A stretch of DNA of 64,000 nucleotides from Arthrobacter sp. ISL-65 (GTDB taxonomy: Bacteria > Actinomycetota > Actinomycetes > Actinomycetales > Micrococcaceae). The position numbers and the translations under genes are program-made. Location: assembly GCF_018613795.1 (NCBI RefSeq), contig NZ_JAGGPN010000030.1, positions 28,627 through 92,626 of the forward strand, in the 5' to 3' direction. The first letter of the stretch is position 1. The number at the start of each line of letters is the position of its first letter. The notes beneath the pieces were generated by a model. That model was not told where the DNA came from, did no database searches, and was given only the letters and a program-made list of their open reading frames with translations. Positions 9,152 to 20,200 of this stretch are shown one piece after another.

Positions 9152-11586
9152 GCGCCCTCTCCTGCCGGCTTGCCCGCCTTCGAATTCCCGTTCCGCCGAC
9201 CGGCAGGCTTTCGTGCCGGTTTCTCCGCCGGCTGCTGCTCCGGTGTCTTCGCAGGCTCAGCAGCAGGCTCCGCAGCCGGTTCAGCCGCAGGCTCCGTGGC
9301 CCGTTCAGCAGCGGGCTCCGCGGCCGGTTCAGCCGCAGACCCTGCAGGCGGATCAGCCTGCTTCTTCGTCTTTGACGGCTCGGGAAGAGCGGGTGCGGTG
9401 AGTGCCGCGGTCTCAGTGGTGGCCGTCTGGGTCAGCGCCGCCAGCGAGGCAGCAACGGAATGGTCGGGCTCCTCCTCCGGGGCGCTGTGGGCGCGGAGCA
9501 CCACCAGGGACTTCGCGGCGACGGACAGCAGGCTGCCCGCGTCCGCCGGCTTGGAGTCGGCGCCTTCACCCGCGGTGTCGATGATGACGTCCCAGGCCGG
9601 TGCGTATTCGTCCGGCGGCAGCGTGAACTCAACGTCGCCGTCGTGCGCGTTGAAGTACAGCAGGAAGTTCACGTCCGTGATCCGGCGGCCACGGCTGTCG
9701 TGGCCCTGGATGCCGTCGCCGTTGAGGAACATTCCCACGGAACGGCCGAAGCCGCTGTCCCAGTCCTCCGGCGACATGAGGTTGCCGTCGGGATCCAGCC
9801 ATACGATGTCCGGCAGCCGCTCGCCTTCGCCCCGCCGTACGGGCCGGCCGTCGAAGAACCGGCTGCGCCGGAAGGTGGGGTGCTTGGCACGGAGCGAGTT
9901 GACGGCCGCCGTGAATTCGATGAGCGGCTGGTCCACGCTGTCCCAGTTGACCCAGGTCAGCTCGGAGTCCTGGCAGTACCCGTTGTTGTTGCCCTGCTGC
10001 GTCCGGCCCATCTCGTCGCCGTGCAGGATCATGGGCACGCCCTGCGAGAGGAGCATGGTGGCGATAAAGTTGCGCTGCTGCCGCGCCCTGAGCCCCAGGA
10101 CCTTGGGATCGTCCGACGGGCCCTCCGCTCCACAGTTCCAGGAGCGGTTGTGCGACTCGCCGTCCTTGTTGTCCTCGCCGTTGGCGTCGTTGTGCTTCTC
10201 GTTGTAGGACACCAGGTCACGCAGCGTGAAGCCGTCGTGCGCGGTGACAAAGTTAATGGACGCCACCGGGCGGCGGCCGGAGTGCTCGTAGAGATCCGCC
10301 GAGCCGGTGATGCGCGAGGCGAACTCGCCGAGCGTGGCCGGCTCACCGCGCCAGAAGTCGCGCACGGTGTCGCGGTACTTGCCGTTCCATTCCGTCCACT
10401 GCGGCGGGAAGTTGCCCACCTGGTAGCCGCCGGGCCCGACGTCCCACGGCTCGGCGATGAGCTTGACCTGGGACACCACTGGATCCTGCTGGATGAGTTC
10501 GAAGAACGTGGAGAGCCGGTCGACGTCGTAAAACTCGCGGGCCAAAGCGGCGGCGAGGTCAAAGCGGAACCCGTCCACGTGCATCTCGGTGACCCAGTAG
10601 CGCAGCGAGTCCATGAGCAGCTGCAGGGAGTGCGGCTGGCGGACGTTCAGGGTGTTGCCGGTGCCCGTGTAGTCCATGTAGTACTGCTTGTCGTCCTCCA
10701 CCAGGCGGTAGTAGGCCTCGTTGTCGATGCCCTTGAAGCTAAGGGTGGGGCCGAGGTGGTTGCCTTCGGCGGTGTGGTTGTAGACGACGTCGAGGATGAC
10801 CTCAATGCCGGCACGGTGCAGCGAGCGGACCATCGCCTTGAAGTCCTGGACCTGCTGGCCGGTGTCGCCGGTTGAGCTGTAGGTGTTCTGGGGAGCGAAG
10901 AAGCCGATGGTGTTGTAGCCCCAGTAGTTGCTCAGGCCCTTCTCCTGCAGCGTCCCGTCGTTGACGAACTGGTGCACGGGCATGAGCTCGATCGCGGTGA
11001 CGCCCAGCTTCTGCAGGTGGGAGATCACGGCCGGGTGTGCCACGCCGGCATACGTGCCTCGCTGCTCCTCGGGAATCTCCGGGTGCAGCTCGGTGAGCCC
11101 CCTGACGTGCGCCTCGTAGATGACCGACTTGTGGTAGGGGATGCGCAGGTTCTGGTCGTTGTCCCAGTCGAAGAACGGGTTGATGACCACGCCCATCATC
11201 ATGTGCGGTGCGGAATCGGCGTCGTTCTTGGATGAGGGGTCGCCCATGTTGTACGAGAACAGGGCGGGGTCCCAGTCGATCTGGCCGGCGACTGCCTTGG
11301 CATACGGGTCAAGGAGCAGCTTGTTGGCGTTGAAGCGCTGGCCATTGGCGGGGTCGTAGGTGCCATGCACGCGGTAGCCGTACTTCTGCCCGGGCTGGAT
11401 CTGCGGCAGGTAGCAGTGCCACACATAGCCGTCCACCTCGCGGAGCGTGACCCGGGTTTCGGTCCCCTCGTCGTCGAAGAGGCAGAGTTCCACCTTTTCT
11501 GCGTGCTCGCTGAACAATGCGAAGTTGGTTCCGGTGCCGTCAAACGTGGCTCCCAGCGGGTAAGCTGATCCGGGCCAGATTTCCAT
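9148..11586 (-). CDS. glgX: Glycogen debranching enzyme GlgX/TreX
   Basis: An isoamylase-type GH13 enzyme of 812 residues that removes alpha-1,6 branches, supplying linear maltodextrins to TreY. The N-terminal CBM48-like domain starts [20 protein letters not shown]. The barrel carries [40 protein letters not shown] and [20 protein letters not shown]. About 75 C-terminal residues are a low-complexity Ala/Pro/Glu tail with repeated AEPA units turning basic at the end, which is not part of the catalytic fold. The gene leads the treXYZ-type operon, and AGGAG precedes its ATG. Confidence 0.95.
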   Translation of the reverse strand: MEIWPGSAYPLGATFDGTGTNFALFSEHAEKVELCLFDDEGTETRVTLREVDGYVWHCYLPQIQPGQKYGYRVHGTYDPANGQRFNANKLLLDPYAKAVAGQIDWDPALFSYNMGDPSSKNDADSAPHMMMGVVINPFFDWDNDQNLRIPYHKSVIYEAHVRGLTELHPEIPEEQRGTYAGVAHPAVISHLQKLGVTAIELMPVHQFVNDGTLQEKGLSNYWGYNTIGFFAPQNTYSSTGDTGQQVQDFKAMVRSLHRAGIEVILDVVYNHTAEGNHLGPTLSFKGIDNEAYYRLVEDDKQYYMDYTGTGNTLNVRQPHSLQLLMDSLRYWVTEMHVDGFRFDLAAALAREFYDVDRLSTFFELIQQDPVVSQVKLIAEPWDVGPGGYQVGNFPPQWTEWNGKYRDTVRDFWRGEPATLGEFASRITGSADLYEHSGRRPVASINFVTAHDGFTLRDLVSYNEKHNDANGEDNKDGESHNRSWNCGAEGPSDDPKVLGLRARQQRNFIATMLLSQGVPMILHGDEMGRTQQGNNNGYCQDSELTWVNWDSVDQPLIEFTAAVNSLRAKHPTFRRSRFFDGRPVRRGEGERLPDIVWLDPDGNLMSPEDWDSGFGRSVGMFLNGDGIQGHDSRGRRITDVNFLLYFNAHDGDVEFTLPPDEYAPAWDVIIDTAGEGADSKPADAGSLLSVAAKSLVVLRAHSAPEEEPDHSVAASLAALTQTATTETAALTAPALPEPSKTKKQADPPAGSAAEPAAEPAAERATEPAAEPAAEPAAEPAKTPEQQPAEKPARKPAGRRNGNSKAGKPAGEGA

Positions 11587-11697
11587 TCGTGCTCCTATAC
11601 CTCGTCCAACAGTCTGTCCGGCAGGTCTTGACGCACTACCTGCACGGAACTTGGTCTTACCGTAGCGGGTGGGTATGACTATTACGTGACCCGCACG

Positions 11698-13227
11698 CTA
11701 ATTACTAAGCATGCTGACTTTACCCCATATTTCGGGTAGCGCGTCGCAAATCCGCCCCGCCGTCAGCGGGCCGCCGGCTGCAGCCGACGCTCCGGACAGG
11801 CCGTGCAGGCTCGCCCCCATGGCGGCAATGGCCGCCCAGCGTTCGTCCGGATCGATTCCCAGCCCCCGGAAGCGTCCGACGTCGGACCCCACCTGGGCGA
11901 GCAACGCACCCGTGATTCCGGCCAGCACATCACCGCTTCCGGCGGTGGCCAGCCAGGGCGTTCCTTCGGACTGGCTGTAGAAATCCTGGTACGGCGACGC
12001 CACCAGCGTGCTGGCGCCCTTCAGGAGCACGGTGGCCTCGGTCAGGCCGGCGGCGCGGCGCACAGCGGCGAGGGTGGAGGCTTCGACGGCCTCGCGGTCC
12101 ATGTCGGCGCCGAGGCGCTGCAGCAGGGCGGCCAGCTCACCGGCGTGCGGCGTCAGCACCACCTGCGGGGCCAGCACGTCCGGCAGGACAGGCAAGGCAC
12201 CGGCGTCGGCCACGGTGGGCAGGCCGGAGTCGACGGCGTCACGGACGCGCTGCATCTCTTCCTCGTCCTTGCCGTCCATGCCGGAGCCGACCAGCCAGGC
12301 CTGGACGTGGGTTTCTGCCACGGTGCCGGTGCTGCAGACCACCTCGGGGCAGCTGTGGCGGATGAGGTCGGAGACCTCCGGCGGCCCGACGTAGCGGACC
12401 ATTCCGACGCCGGCGGAGAGCGCCCCGCGGCAGGCGAGCACGGCGGCGCCGGGGTAGGCCGGGGAACCGGCCACCACCCCGAGGACGCCGCGCGAATATT
12501 TGTGGGCGCGCCGCGCGGGCCGCGGGAGCAGGACGGCCAGGTCGGCGGTTTCCAGGCGGCGCAGGGCGGGCCACGGGAGCGAGTCCTCGATCCCGATCTG
12601 GACCACCTCTACCCGGCCGGCAAAATCCGCTCCCGGGTCCGCCAGCAGACCCGCTTTGGCCCCGCCGAAGCTAACGGTGATGTCGGCGGGCAGCACCGGG
12701 CCGGCGGCCTCGCCCGTGTCCGCATCCACCCCGCTGGGCACGTCGCACGCCACTACGAGGCCGTGGGCGCCACGGGCCAGCTGGGACACGAGCTCCGCCA
12801 TTTCTCCCCGGAGTCCGCCCTGGGCGCCGGTTCCGAGCAGGGCGTCAATAACGACGTCGGCCCTTCCGGCCAGCGCTGCCAGCTCGCCGGCGTTCGCGTC
12901 AGTCAGCGCCAGCACCCGGCCGCCGGCGCGCCGGAAGGCGGCCAAGCCGTCTGGGTGGGCCGTGGCGGAGGCGAGCACCGCCGTCGTCCGCATTCCCCGT
13001 CCGGAGAGGTGCGCGGCGGCGAAGAGGCCGTCGCCGCCGTTGTTGCCCTTGCCGGCCAGGACAACAACACTGGAGCCGTACAGGCGGCGTCCGCGGCTGC
13101 GCAGCTCCGCGATGGCGGCGCCCGCCATGCCGCGGGCCGCCCGCTGCATGAGAACAGCGCCCATACCTGAATCCAGCAGGGGCTTTTCAGCCTCCCTGAT
13201 CTGGGTTCCGGTATAGGCGCTGATCAT
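11698..13227 (-). CDS. nnr: Bifunctional NAD(P)HX epimerase/dehydratase
   Basis: Repairs hydrated NADH and NADPH. The N-terminal half (YjeF_N, about 1-215) is the epimerase with VLAGKGNNGGDGLFAA and the Asp-containing DALLGTGAQG. The C-terminal half (about 225-509) is the ADP-dependent dehydratase with KYSRGVLGVVAGS, LTPHAGELAAL and ATAGSGDVLAGITGAL. The ATG at 13227 (MISAYTGTQIREAEKPLL) is preferred because it matches the usual epimerase beginning and leaves 19 bp after acpS; the longer frame to 13278 would overlap acpS. It is last in a glmS-acpS-nnr run. Confidence 0.92.
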   Translation of the reverse strand: MISAYTGTQIREAEKPLLDSGMGAVLMQRAARGMAGAAIAELRSRGRRLYGSSVVVLAGKGNNGGDGLFAAAHLSGRGMRTTAVLASATAHPDGLAAFRRAGGRVLALTDANAGELAALAGRADVVIDALLGTGAQGGLRGEMAELVSQLARGAHGLVVACDVPSGVDADTGEAAGPVLPADITVSFGGAKAGLLADPGADFAGRVEVVQIGIEDSLPWPALRRLETADLAVLLPRPARRAHKYSRGVLGVVAGSPAYPGAAVLACRGALSAGVGMVRYVGPPEVSDLIRHSCPEVVCSTGTVAETHVQAWLVGSGMDGKDEEEMQRVRDAVDSGLPTVADAGALPVLPDVLAPQVVLTPHAGELAALLQRLGADMDREAVEASTLAAVRRAAGLTEATVLLKGASTLVASPYQDFYSQSEGTPWLATAGSGDVLAGITGALLAQVGSDVGRFRGLGIDPDERWAAIAAMGASLHGLSGASAAAGGPLTAGRICDALPEIWGKVSMLSN

Positions 13228-13246
13228 TTGGTCAGTCGGTCCGGTG

Positions 13247-13594
13247 TCAGCCCTCGGCCAGGACGGTGGCCGTGGCAATGCCGCCGTCGTGGCTCATGGA
13301 CAGATGCCAGCGTTTGACGCCCTTGGCCTCGGCGACGGCCAGCACCGTCCCCTTGACCTGGATCGTGGGGCCGTTCTGGTCCAGACCGATCCAGCAGTCC
13401 TGCCAGTTCATGCCCGCCGGCGCCCCGAGGACCTTCGCCACAGCCTCCTTGGCGGCAAAGCGCGCCGCCAGGGAGCGGGTGTTCAGTTCCCGTTCGGCCG
13501 GAACGAACAGCCGGTCGCGCAGCCCTGGGGTGCGCTCCAGCTGGCGGCCGAACCGTTCAATGTCCACGACGTCTACGCCGATGCCAACAATCAT
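13247..13594 (-). CDS. acpS: Holo-[acyl-carrier-protein] synthase
   Basis: Transfers the 4'-phosphopantetheine arm from CoA to acyl carrier protein, activating it for fatty acid synthesis. At 115 residues it is a typical small trimeric AcpS. The magnesium-binding [14 protein letters not shown] opens the protein, and [14 protein letters not shown] is the second signature. It lies 5 bp after glmS and 19 bp before nnr on the minus strand, so the three genes are probably cotranscribed. CoA supply by coaA is encoded 3 kb away. Confidence 0.95.
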   Translation of the reverse strand: MIVGIGVDVVDIERFGRQLERTPGLRDRLFVPAERELNTRSLAARFAAKEAVAKVLGAPAGMNWQDCWIGLDQNGPTIQVKGTVLAVAEAKGVKRWHLSMSHDGGIATATVLAEG

Positions 13595-13599
13595 GTTGC

Positions 13600-15492
13600 T
13601 TACTCTACGGTGACGCTCTTGGCCAGGTTGCGTGGCTGGTCCACGTCGAATCCCTTGGCGGCGGCAAGTTCACACGCGAAGATCTGCAGCGGCACGGTGG
13701 TCAGCAGCGGCATCAGCAGCGTGGGAGTTTCCGGCACATAGAAGACGTGCTCGGCGTAGTCCCGGACCGCCTCGTCGCCTTCCTCGGCGATCACCAGCGT
13801 GCGGGCACCGCGGGCGCGGATCTCCTGGATGTTGGACACCACCTTGGAGTGCAGCGAGTCCCGGCCACGCGGCGAGGGCACCACCACGAAGACCGGCTGG
13901 CCTTCCTCGATCAGCGCGATGGGGCCGTGCTTCAGCTCACCGGCCGCGAAGCCCTCGGCGTGGAGGTAGGCAATTTCCTTCAGCTTCAGCGCACCCTCGA
14001 GGGCCACGGGGTAGCCCACGTGGCGGCCCAGGAACAGCACGGACTTCTCGTCCTTCATGCTGCGGGCGAGGTCGCGCAGTTTCCCGGCCGAGTCCAGGAT
14101 CTTCTGGATCTTCGCCGGGATCTTGCCCAGGTCAGCCAGTACGTCCTTGATCTGGCCGGAGAAGATGTTCCCGCGCAGCTGCGCCAGGTACAGGCCCAGC
14201 AGGTACGCGGCCGTAATCTGGGCCAGGAAGGCCTTGGTGGACGCCACCGCGATCTCCGGACCGGCGTGCGTGTACAGCACGGCGTCGGATTCACGCGGAA
14301 TTGTGGACCCGTTGGTGTTGCAGATCGACACCGTGATGGCGCCCTGCTCCCGGGCGTACCGCACGGCCATGAGCGTATCCATCGTTTCGCCCGACTGGCT
14401 GATCGAGACCACCAGGGTGTTCGGGCCAACGATCGGGTCGCGGTAGCGGAACTCGTGGGCGAGTTCCACCTCGGTGGGGATCCGGCACCAGTTCTCGATG
14501 GCGTACTTGGCAACCATGCCGGCGTACGCTGCGGTGCCGCAGGCCAGCACGATGATCTTGTCGACCTTCTTCAGCAGCTGCGGGTCGATGCGCAGCTCAT
14601 CCAGGGTCAGCTTGCCGTTCAGGTCCGAACGGCCCAGCAGCGTCTGCGCCACGGCGTCGGGCTGGTCATGGATTTCCTTCTCCATGAAGGAGGCGAAGCC
14701 GCCCTTCTCGGCAGAGGCCGGGTCCCAGTCAACGACGTATTCCTTGCCCTCCGCCGGGGCACCAAAGAAGTCGGTGATTTCCACCGTGTCAGCGGTGATC
14801 GTGACGATCTGGTCCTGGCCCAGCTCCACCGCACGGCGGGTGTAGTCAATGAACCCGGACACGTCCGAGCCCAGGAAGTTCTCGCCCTCGCCCAGGCCCA
14901 CCACCAGCGGGGAGTTCCGGCGTGCAGCCACCACGACGTCAGGCTGGTCAGCGTGCACCGCGAGGAGCGTGAACGCGCCCTCAAGCCGCTGGCAGGCCAG
15001 CTCCATGGCCTTGGTCAGGCCGCCGTCGGAGACGTCCCCGCCCAGCTTGTTCCGGAAAATGTCGCCCAGCAGCGCCGCGGCCACCTCGGTGTCCGTCTCC
15101 GACGCGAAGACAACACCCTTGGCCAGCAGCTCCTGCTTCAGCTCAGCAAAGTTTTCAATGATGCCGTTGTGGATCACCGCGAGCTTCCCGCCATCAGACA
15201 GATGCGGGTGCGCGTTCTGATCCGTCGGACCACCATGCGTGGCCCACCGCGTGTGCCCGATGCCGGTCAGCGACTCCGGCAGCGGCCGCTCCTCCAGTTC
15301 GGCCAGCAGGTTGCTCAGCTTCCCGGACTTCTTCCGCGAGGAAATCTCCCCGTCAGCCACGACAGCGACACCGGCCGAGTCATAGCCCCGGTACTCCAGG
15401 CGGCGCAGCCCCTCAAGAACAACATCCAACGCACCGTGCCCGGCATCAGCCCGGCCCGACGAACGGCCTACATAACCCACGATTCCACACAT
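13600..15492 (-). CDS. glmS: Glutamine--fructose-6-phosphate aminotransferase
   Basis: Makes glucosamine 6-phosphate from fructose 6-phosphate and glutamine, the entry to UDP-GlcNAc and peptidoglycan. It has 630 residues. The N-terminal glutaminase begins MCGIVGYVG, with Cys2 the nucleophile after Met removal. Two SIS domains follow, with ACGTAAYAG and [12 protein letters not shown] in the first and [20 protein letters not shown] and [15 protein letters not shown] in the second. The C-terminus [13 protein letters not shown] is the conserved GlmS ending. The next enzyme of the pathway, glmM, is in the same window. Confidence 0.97.
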   Translation of the reverse strand: MCGIVGYVGRSSGRADAGHGALDVVLEGLRRLEYRGYDSAGVAVVADGEISSRKKSGKLSNLLAELEERPLPESLTGIGHTRWATHGGPTDQNAHPHLSDGGKLAVIHNGIIENFAELKQELLAKGVVFASETDTEVAAALLGDIFRNKLGGDVSDGGLTKAMELACQRLEGAFTLLAVHADQPDVVVAARRNSPLVVGLGEGENFLGSDVSGFIDYTRRAVELGQDQIVTITADTVEITDFFGAPAEGKEYVVDWDPASAEKGGFASFMEKEIHDQPDAVAQTLLGRSDLNGKLTLDELRIDPQLLKKVDKIIVLACGTAAYAGMVAKYAIENWCRIPTEVELAHEFRYRDPIVGPNTLVVSISQSGETMDTLMAVRYAREQGAITVSICNTNGSTIPRESDAVLYTHAGPEIAVASTKAFLAQITAAYLLGLYLAQLRGNIFSGQIKDVLADLGKIPAKIQKILDSAGKLRDLARSMKDEKSVLFLGRHVGYPVALEGALKLKEIAYLHAEGFAAGELKHGPIALIEEGQPVFVVVPSPRGRDSLHSKVVSNIQEIRARGARTLVIAEEGDEAVRDYAEHVFYVPETPTLLMPLLTTVPLQIFACELAAAKGFDVDQPRNLAKSVTVE

Positions 15493-15539
15493 GGGTATAA
15501 GCCTAACCGGCTTTGCGGAGAACTCCCTCCCCCGCTACG

Positions 15540-16163
15540 TCACGCTTCCCGTCGCCGACGGCGGGCGGTCGGAACGATCAGCAGCGCACTCAGAAGGCTC
15601 AGGCCCGTGGCCGCCATCGTCATCCAGAAACCGCGGTCCGCGCTGCCGACCGCCTCGGCCACGTACCCGACGATCGGAACCGCATACCAGAGCTTTCCCT
15701 TAATCTGGCGGGCACGGACGGGATCGGCGTCGTTGGCGTCGTTATGGTCGCCCCTAGTGATCAGCGTCCGCTCCCCCTCCTGAACGGGGCCGAAGCCCAC
15801 AATCCGGTGAGTCCTTACTTCGGGACGGCCCGGCGCGGGCTGGTAGGTGACGACGTCGCCGTACTTCAGTTGGCTGAAGGCCACAGGTTTCACTACGAGG
15901 AAGGTGCCCGGGGAATACTTCGGAGCCATGGATTCGGTGTGCACCGTGTAGGTGTGGGATCCGGTGGCATGGGGAACTGCGACGAGGACCAGCGCCGCCA
16001 AGGCGATAACCAGGAGCACGCTGAAGTTTGCCCAGCGCCTCGCCGCACCGAACCGGCGCCTGCGGCGAATCTGCAGGATACGCGTGGCCGCTCCCCCGCC
16101 GCGCCGGCCACCGAAGTCGCGGCCCGTCAGCTGGGGCACCTGCTGTGGAACTACCTTCCCCAT
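15540..16163 (-). CDS. Signal peptidase I, SipW-like
   Basis: A membrane-bound signal peptidase of about 207 residues that removes N-terminal signal peptides from exported proteins. There is a basic cytoplasmic N-terminus, a membrane segment near residues 47-65 (FSVLLVIALAALVLVAV), the catalytic serine motif HTESMAPKYSPG, then KYGDVVTYQ and RTHRIVGF, where His replaces the lysine of the common bacterial enzyme, as in the SipW/archaeal type. A second membrane segment and an Arg-rich end close the protein. The ATG at 16163 is chosen because GAAGGG precedes it; a TTG at 16178 is possible. Substrates are unknown. Confidence 0.85.
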   Translation of the reverse strand: MGKVVPQQVPQLTGRDFGGRRGGGAATRILQIRRRRRFGAARRWANFSVLLVIALAALVLVAVPHATGSHTYTVHTESMAPKYSPGTFLVVKPVAFSQLKYGDVVTYQPAPGRPEVRTHRIVGFGPVQEGERTLITRGDHNDANDADPVRARQIKGKLWYAVPIVGYVAEAVGSADRGFWMTMAATGLSLLSALLIVPTARRRRREA

Positions 16164-16310
16164 GTTGGGACCCTTCAAATATGCGTCGGTTCTTCCCTTT
16201 TCAATGAACGGTCCCGCGGCCGGCTCAGGAATCGGTAACGCATAGGGTCAAGATTCACTCAAGAAAGGCCGCATTTCGCTCTCGGCCCCGGGCGGGGCAG
16301 AATCTCTAGG

Positions 16311-17276
16311 GTGACTTTGCAACGCAATGAAGCGAACGGAGAGGGTGTTTCCCCGTTCGTGGAGCTGGACCGGCAGACCTGGTCCCGGCTTTCCGCCCAG
16401 ATGGAGCAGCCCCTTAATGAAGAGGACGTGCTGCGCCTTCGCGGCCTCGGTGACCCCCTGGACATCAGCGAGGTACGCGAGGTCTACCTCCCGCTGTCCC
16501 GGCTGTTGCACCTGTACGTGGAAGCCGCCGGCCAGCTGCACGCGGCCACCACAACATTCCTCGGCGAGCAGACGCAGCGCACCCCGTTCGTGATCGGCGT
16601 CGCCGGCTCTGTGGCCGTGGGCAAGTCCACCATTGCCCGTGTTCTCCGCGAGATGCTGAGGCGGTGGCCGGGCACGCCGAACGTGGAGCTCATCACCACC
16701 GACGGGTTCCTGTATCCGCTGGCCGAACTCAAGCGTCGGCAACTGCTCGACCGCAAGGGTTTCCCGGAGTCCTACGACCGCCGTGCGCTGCTGCGCTTCG
16801 TCAGCGAAATCAAGGGCGGCGCCGAGGAAGTCCGGGCACCCTGGTACTCGCATATCACCTACGACATCGTCCCCGGCAAGGAAGTGGTGGTCCGGCGTCC
16901 CGACGTCCTCATCGTCGAAGGCCTGAACGTGCTCGCTCCCGCGCGGCCGCGGCACGACGGCCGCCAGGGGCTGGCGGTCAGCGACTTCTTCGACTTTTCC
17001 ATCTACGTGGATGCCAAGACGTCACATATCGAGGAATGGTACGTGGACCGGTTCCGCAAGCTCCGTTCCACTGCCTTCGCGCAGCCGGAGTCGTACTTCC
17101 ACCGCTACGCCACGCTTTCCGACTCCGAGGCCGAAGCGACGGCCCGCGACATCTGGAAACGCATCAACGAACCGAACCTGGAAGAGAACGTGCTGCCCAC
17201 CCGGGGCCGCGCCCAGCTGGTGCTCACCAAGGAAGCGGACCATTCCGTCCGCAGGATGCTGCTGAGAAAGGTCTAG
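16311..17276 (+). CDS. coaA: Pantothenate kinase type I
   Basis: Phosphorylates pantothenate with ATP, the first committed step of coenzyme A synthesis. It has 321 residues, normal for CoaA. The P-loop is [16 protein letters not shown] (near residue 101). Further family motifs are [46 protein letters not shown] and the C-terminal [15 protein letters not shown]. The start is the GTG at 16311. It is divergent from the signal peptidase gene and followed 5 bp later by the carboxypeptidase gene, which may share its transcript. Confidence 0.95.
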   Translation: MTLQRNEANGEGVSPFVELDRQTWSRLSAQMEQPLNEEDVLRLRGLGDPLDISEVREVYLPLSRLLHLYVEAAGQLHAATTTFLGEQTQRTPFVIGVAGSVAVGKSTIARVLREMLRRWPGTPNVELITTDGFLYPLAELKRRQLLDRKGFPESYDRRALLRFVSEIKGGAEEVRAPWYSHITYDIVPGKEVVVRRPDVLIVEGLNVLAPARPRHDGRQGLAVSDFFDFSIYVDAKTSHIEEWYVDRFRKLRSTAFAQPESYFHRYATLSDSEAEATARDIWKRINEPNLEENVLPTRGRAQLVLTKEADHSVRRMLLRKV

Positions 17277-17281
17277 CACGC

Positions 17282-18274
17282 ATGTGTTACAACTGCCCTT
17301 CCGAGCCCTTCGCCGAGGCCCGGCCCGGGGATCGGCCCAGCCGCCGCGCGGTGGCGCGGCTGCTGATGGCGGCTGCCGGCCTGTCTGCCCTGGCGGCCTG
17401 CACCCCTGCCCTTGCGCCGGAAGCTTCGGGAACCACTTCGGCGGCCTCGGGCACGGCGTCCCCGGCCGCTTCCGGTGAGGCCTCTTCTCCGGTCCCGTCC
17501 GGGTCTGGATCCACCTCCACCGGCGCCTCTGCAAGGACCAGCGGCGCGGCTTCCCCAACATCCTCCGCTTCCGCTGCGTCGTCGGCCAGCGCGTCCGCCA
17601 CAGCGCCGTCAGCCGCACCAACCACGACGGCGGCGGCAGCCCCGCCGTCGGCCGCCTCCCGCCTGCCCAAGCAGTACTCGCTCACCGCGCCCGCCAGCCC
17701 CTGGGTGATCGTCAACAAGCACCGCCCGCTCAAGCCGGCCAGCTACGTCCCGGCCGATCTGGTCCAGCCCCGCGTTGCCCTCGCCGTCACCGGCGAGGCG
17801 GCCCAGCTGAACCGCACGACGGCGGCTGCCGCAGAACGGATGTTCGCCGCCGCGGCGGCGGACGGCGTGACCATGACGCTGGCGAGCGGCTACCGCTCCT
17901 ATGCCACGCAGACCGTCACGTACAACGGCTACGTGAGCTCGCAGGGCCGGGCGGCGGCGGACACAGCCTCGGCTCGGCCGGGCCACTCCGAACACCAGAC
18001 GGGCTGGGCTTTCGACATCGGCGACGGCGGCGCAGCGTGCAGCTTCCAGCCGTGCTTCGCCGAGCAGCCGGCCGCCGTCTGGGCCAAGGCCAACGGGCAC
18101 CGCTTCGGCTTCGTGGTGCGCTACCCGTTTACGCAGCACACCATCACCGGGTACTTCTACGAATCGTGGCACCTGCGGTACGTCGGTGCTGAGGCGGCCA
18201 CGGACATGCGGAAACGCGGCATCGCCACCCTGGAGCAGTATTTCGGCCTGGAGGCCGCCCCCGGCTACCGCTGA
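17282..18274 (+). CDS. D-Ala-D-Ala carboxypeptidase-like M15 lipoprotein
   Basis: A predicted exported peptidoglycan peptidase of the VanY/M15B type, 330 residues. The N-terminus has twin arginines (SRRAVARLL) before a short hydrophobic stretch ending in lipobox LAAC with Cys40, so it may be a Tat-exported lipoprotein. Residues about 41-125 are a Ser/Thr/Ala/Pro linker. The catalytic domain (about 130-330) holds GYRSYATQ, GHSEHQTGWAFDIGD (zinc His and Asp) and ESWHLRYVG (catalytic Glu and zinc His). ATG at 17282 is used because a much longer open frame upstream overlaps coaA. It probably trims D-Ala from peptide stems at the cell surface. Confidence 0.88.
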   Translation: MCYNCPSEPFAEARPGDRPSRRAVARLLMAAAGLSALAACTPALAPEASGTTSAASGTASPAASGEASSPVPSGSGSTSTGASARTSGAASPTSSASAASSASASATAPSAAPTTTAAAAPPSAASRLPKQYSLTAPASPWVIVNKHRPLKPASYVPADLVQPRVALAVTGEAAQLNRTTAAAAERMFAAAAADGVTMTLASGYRSYATQTVTYNGYVSSQGRAAADTASARPGHSEHQTGWAFDIGDGGAACSFQPCFAEQPAAVWAKANGHRFGFVVRYPFTQHTITGYFYESWHLRYVGAEAATDMRKRGIATLEQYFGLEAAPGYR

Positions 18275-18347
18275 CGCGGCTGCACTGTTACCTGCACGCC
18301 GGTGGCCGGTCAACGTCCCGTCAATGCGGTGCGGTAGTTTGGTTGGC

Positions 18348-18749
18348 ATGCTTAGTGGATTCAAGAAGTTCATTCTCAAGGGAAACGTCCTCGACCTGGC
18401 CGTGGCGGTGGTCATCGGATCAGCGTTCAGCACCGTGGTGGATGCGCTGGTCAAGAGCGTCCTGATGCCGCTGATCTCGGTGCTGGTCGGAGAGCCAAAC
18501 TTTGACGATTTCCTGGCGTTCGGCGACGTGCGGTTCGGCGTGCTGCTCACCGCGGTGGTCAACTTCCTGCTGGTTGCCTCCGCCCTCTACTTCGTCATCG
18601 TCACCCCGATGAACCGGCTGATCGAGCACCGCAACCGCAAGCTGGGCATCGGGCAGGACGCGAAGAAGGAAGCTGCCGAGGATCCGCAGATCGCCCTGCT
18701 CAAGGAGATCCGCGACGCCCTGCAGGCCCAGAACCAGGCCGCGAAGTAG
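18348..18749 (+). CDS. mscL: Large-conductance mechanosensitive channel
   Basis: Homopentameric inner-membrane channel that opens under hypo-osmotic tension. It has 133 residues, as expected. The N-terminal amphipathic helix and first transmembrane helix read FKKFILKGNVLDLAVAVVIG, followed by FSTVVDALVKSVLMPLI. A periplasmic loop and the second transmembrane helix (LLTAVVNFLLVASALYFVIV) follow, then a charged cytoplasmic helix. The frame is open further upstream, but the ATG at 18348 gives the canonical start MLSGFKKFILKGN. It converges on glmM with a strong hairpin between them. Confidence 0.96.
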   Translation: MLSGFKKFILKGNVLDLAVAVVIGSAFSTVVDALVKSVLMPLISVLVGEPNFDDFLAFGDVRFGVLLTAVVNFLLVASALYFVIVTPMNRLIEHRNRKLGIGQDAKKEAAEDPQIALLKEIRDALQAQNQAAK

Positions 18750-18782
18750 CGCCGGCCTCCACCCGCCAAGCGCAGCGAAAAA

Positions 18783-18820
18783 AGCAGCCCGCCTCCATCC
18801 GGGAGGCGGGCTGCTCTTTG
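18783..18820. terminator. Bidirectional terminator between mscL and glmM
   Basis: A perfect 14-bp stem, agcagcccgcctcc at 18783-18796 and ggaggcgggctgct at 18802-18815, has A-runs on one flank and T-rich ctttg on the other. It suits both convergent genes. Confidence 0.85.
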
Positions 18821-18838
18821 CTTTGCGGGGGTGCGAAA

Positions 18839-20200
18839 CTAGTCGCCGACGAGTTGCAGGGCCAGCTGGGTCTTCACAACCTGGGCGAGGCGTTCGGCAA
18901 TGACCTGGGCGGTCTGCTGGTCGCTGGCCTCCACCATGACGCGCACAACGGGCTCCGTGCCGGACGGGCGCAGGAGCACACGTCCGGTGTCGCCGAGTTC
19001 GGCCTCGGCTGCCTTCACCGCTGCTGCCAGGGTTGCGTCGCCGCCGACCCGGCTACGGTCCACGTCCTTCACGTTGATGAGGACCTGGGGCAGCTTGGTC
19101 ATGATGCTGGCGAGCTCCTTGAGCGGGCGGCCCGTCAGGGCTACCTGCGCCGCCAGCTGCAGGCCGGTCAGCACGCCGTCGCCGGTGGTGGCGTAGTCGG
19201 CCAGGATGACGTGGCCGGACTGTTCGCCGCCCAGGTTGTAGCCGCCGTCGCGCATTTGCTCCAGGACGTAGCGGTCCCCCACGCCCGTCTCGCGCATGGC
19301 GATGCCCGCGTCGCGGAGGGCGATCTTGAGGCCGAGGTTGCTCATTACAGTGGCAACGAGGACGTTGTCGGTGAGCTTACCGGCTTTCTTGAGGGCCACG
19401 GCGAGGATGGCCATGATCTGGTCGCCGTCCACCTCGTTGCCCTCGTGATCCACGGCCAGGCAGCGGTCGGCGTCGCCGTCGTGGGCAATGCCGAGGTCGG
19501 CGCCGTGCTCCACCACGGCCGCCTTGAGCGGGCCGAGGTGCGTGGAGCCCACGCCTTCGTTGATGTTCAGGCCGTCCGGTTCGGCGCCAATGACAACCAA
19601 ATCAGCGCCGGCGTCCTTGAAGACCTGGGGGGAACAGCCGCTGGCTGCGCCGTGCGCGCAGTCCAGGACCACCTTGAGGCCATGGAGGTTGTGCGGGAGG
19701 GTTCCCAGGAGGTGGACGATGTATCTGTCCTCGGCGTCGGAGAAGCGCTGGATGCGGCCCACTTCGCCGCCCACCGGGCGGACGGGGTCCTTGCCCATCT
19801 GGGCCTCGATGGCGTCCTCCACCTCATCGGGGAGCTTCTGGCCGCCGCGGGCGAAGAACTTGATCCCGTTGTCGGGAGCCGGGTTGTGCGAGGCGGAGAT
19901 CATGACGCCGAAGTCGGCGTTCAGGTCCGCGACGAGGTAGGCGGCGGCGGGAGTGGGCAGGACACCGGCGTCGTAGACGTCGATGCCGGAGCTGGAAAGC
20001 CCGGCCTCAACGGCCGCGGCGATGAACTCGCCGCTTGCCCGGGGATCCCTCGCCACTACGGCGCGCGGCCGTGCACCTTCGCTGGTGCGTTCATGGCCAA
20101 GCACGACGGCGGCGGCCTGGGCCAGCTGCATTGCGAGCTCGGCTGTCAGCAGGCCATTCGCAAGGCCCCGGACACCGTCTGTTCCAAATAATGTAGACAT
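18839..20200 (-). CDS. glmM: Phosphoglucosamine mutase
   Basis: Interconverts glucosamine 6-phosphate and 1-phosphate on the way to UDP-GlcNAc. It has 453 residues from the ATG at 20200, which gives the family start [16 protein letters not shown]; the open frame extends 18 unlikely codons further. Motifs are the phosphoserine loop [16 protein letters not shown], the magnesium loop [11 protein letters not shown], the sugar loop GEQSGH and the phosphate-binding [15 protein letters not shown]. It lies downstream of rplM-rpsI, a conserved actinobacterial order, separated from rpsI by a hairpin. Confidence 0.96.
   Translation of the reverse strand: MSTLFGTDGVRGLANGLLTAELAMQLAQAAAVVLGHERTSEGARPRAVVARDPRASGEFIAAAVEAGLSSSGIDVYDAGVLPTPAAAYLVADLNADFGVMISASHNPAPDNGIKFFARGGQKLPDEVEDAIEAQMGKDPVRPVGGEVGRIQRFSDAEDRYIVHLLGTLPHNLHGLKVVLDCAHGAASGCSPQVFKDAGADLVVIGAEPDGLNINEGVGSTHLGPLKAAVVEHGADLGIAHDGDADRCLAVDHEGNEVDGDQIMAILAVALKKAGKLTDNVLVATVMSNLGLKIALRDAGIAMRETGVGDRYVLEQMRDGGYNLGGEQSGHVILADYATTGDGVLTGLQLAAQVALTGRPLKELASIMTKLPQVLINVKDVDRSRVGGDATLAAAVKAAEAELGDTGRVLLRPSGTEPVVRVMVEASDQQTAQVIAERLAQVVKTQLALQLVGD

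Noticed and set aside
7706..10207. 833-codon open frame on the plus strand across treY and glgX
   Set aside because: It is antisense to two well-supported enzymes. Its product is Gly/Val/Arg-rich with no recognisable domain, as expected from high-GC shadow frames.
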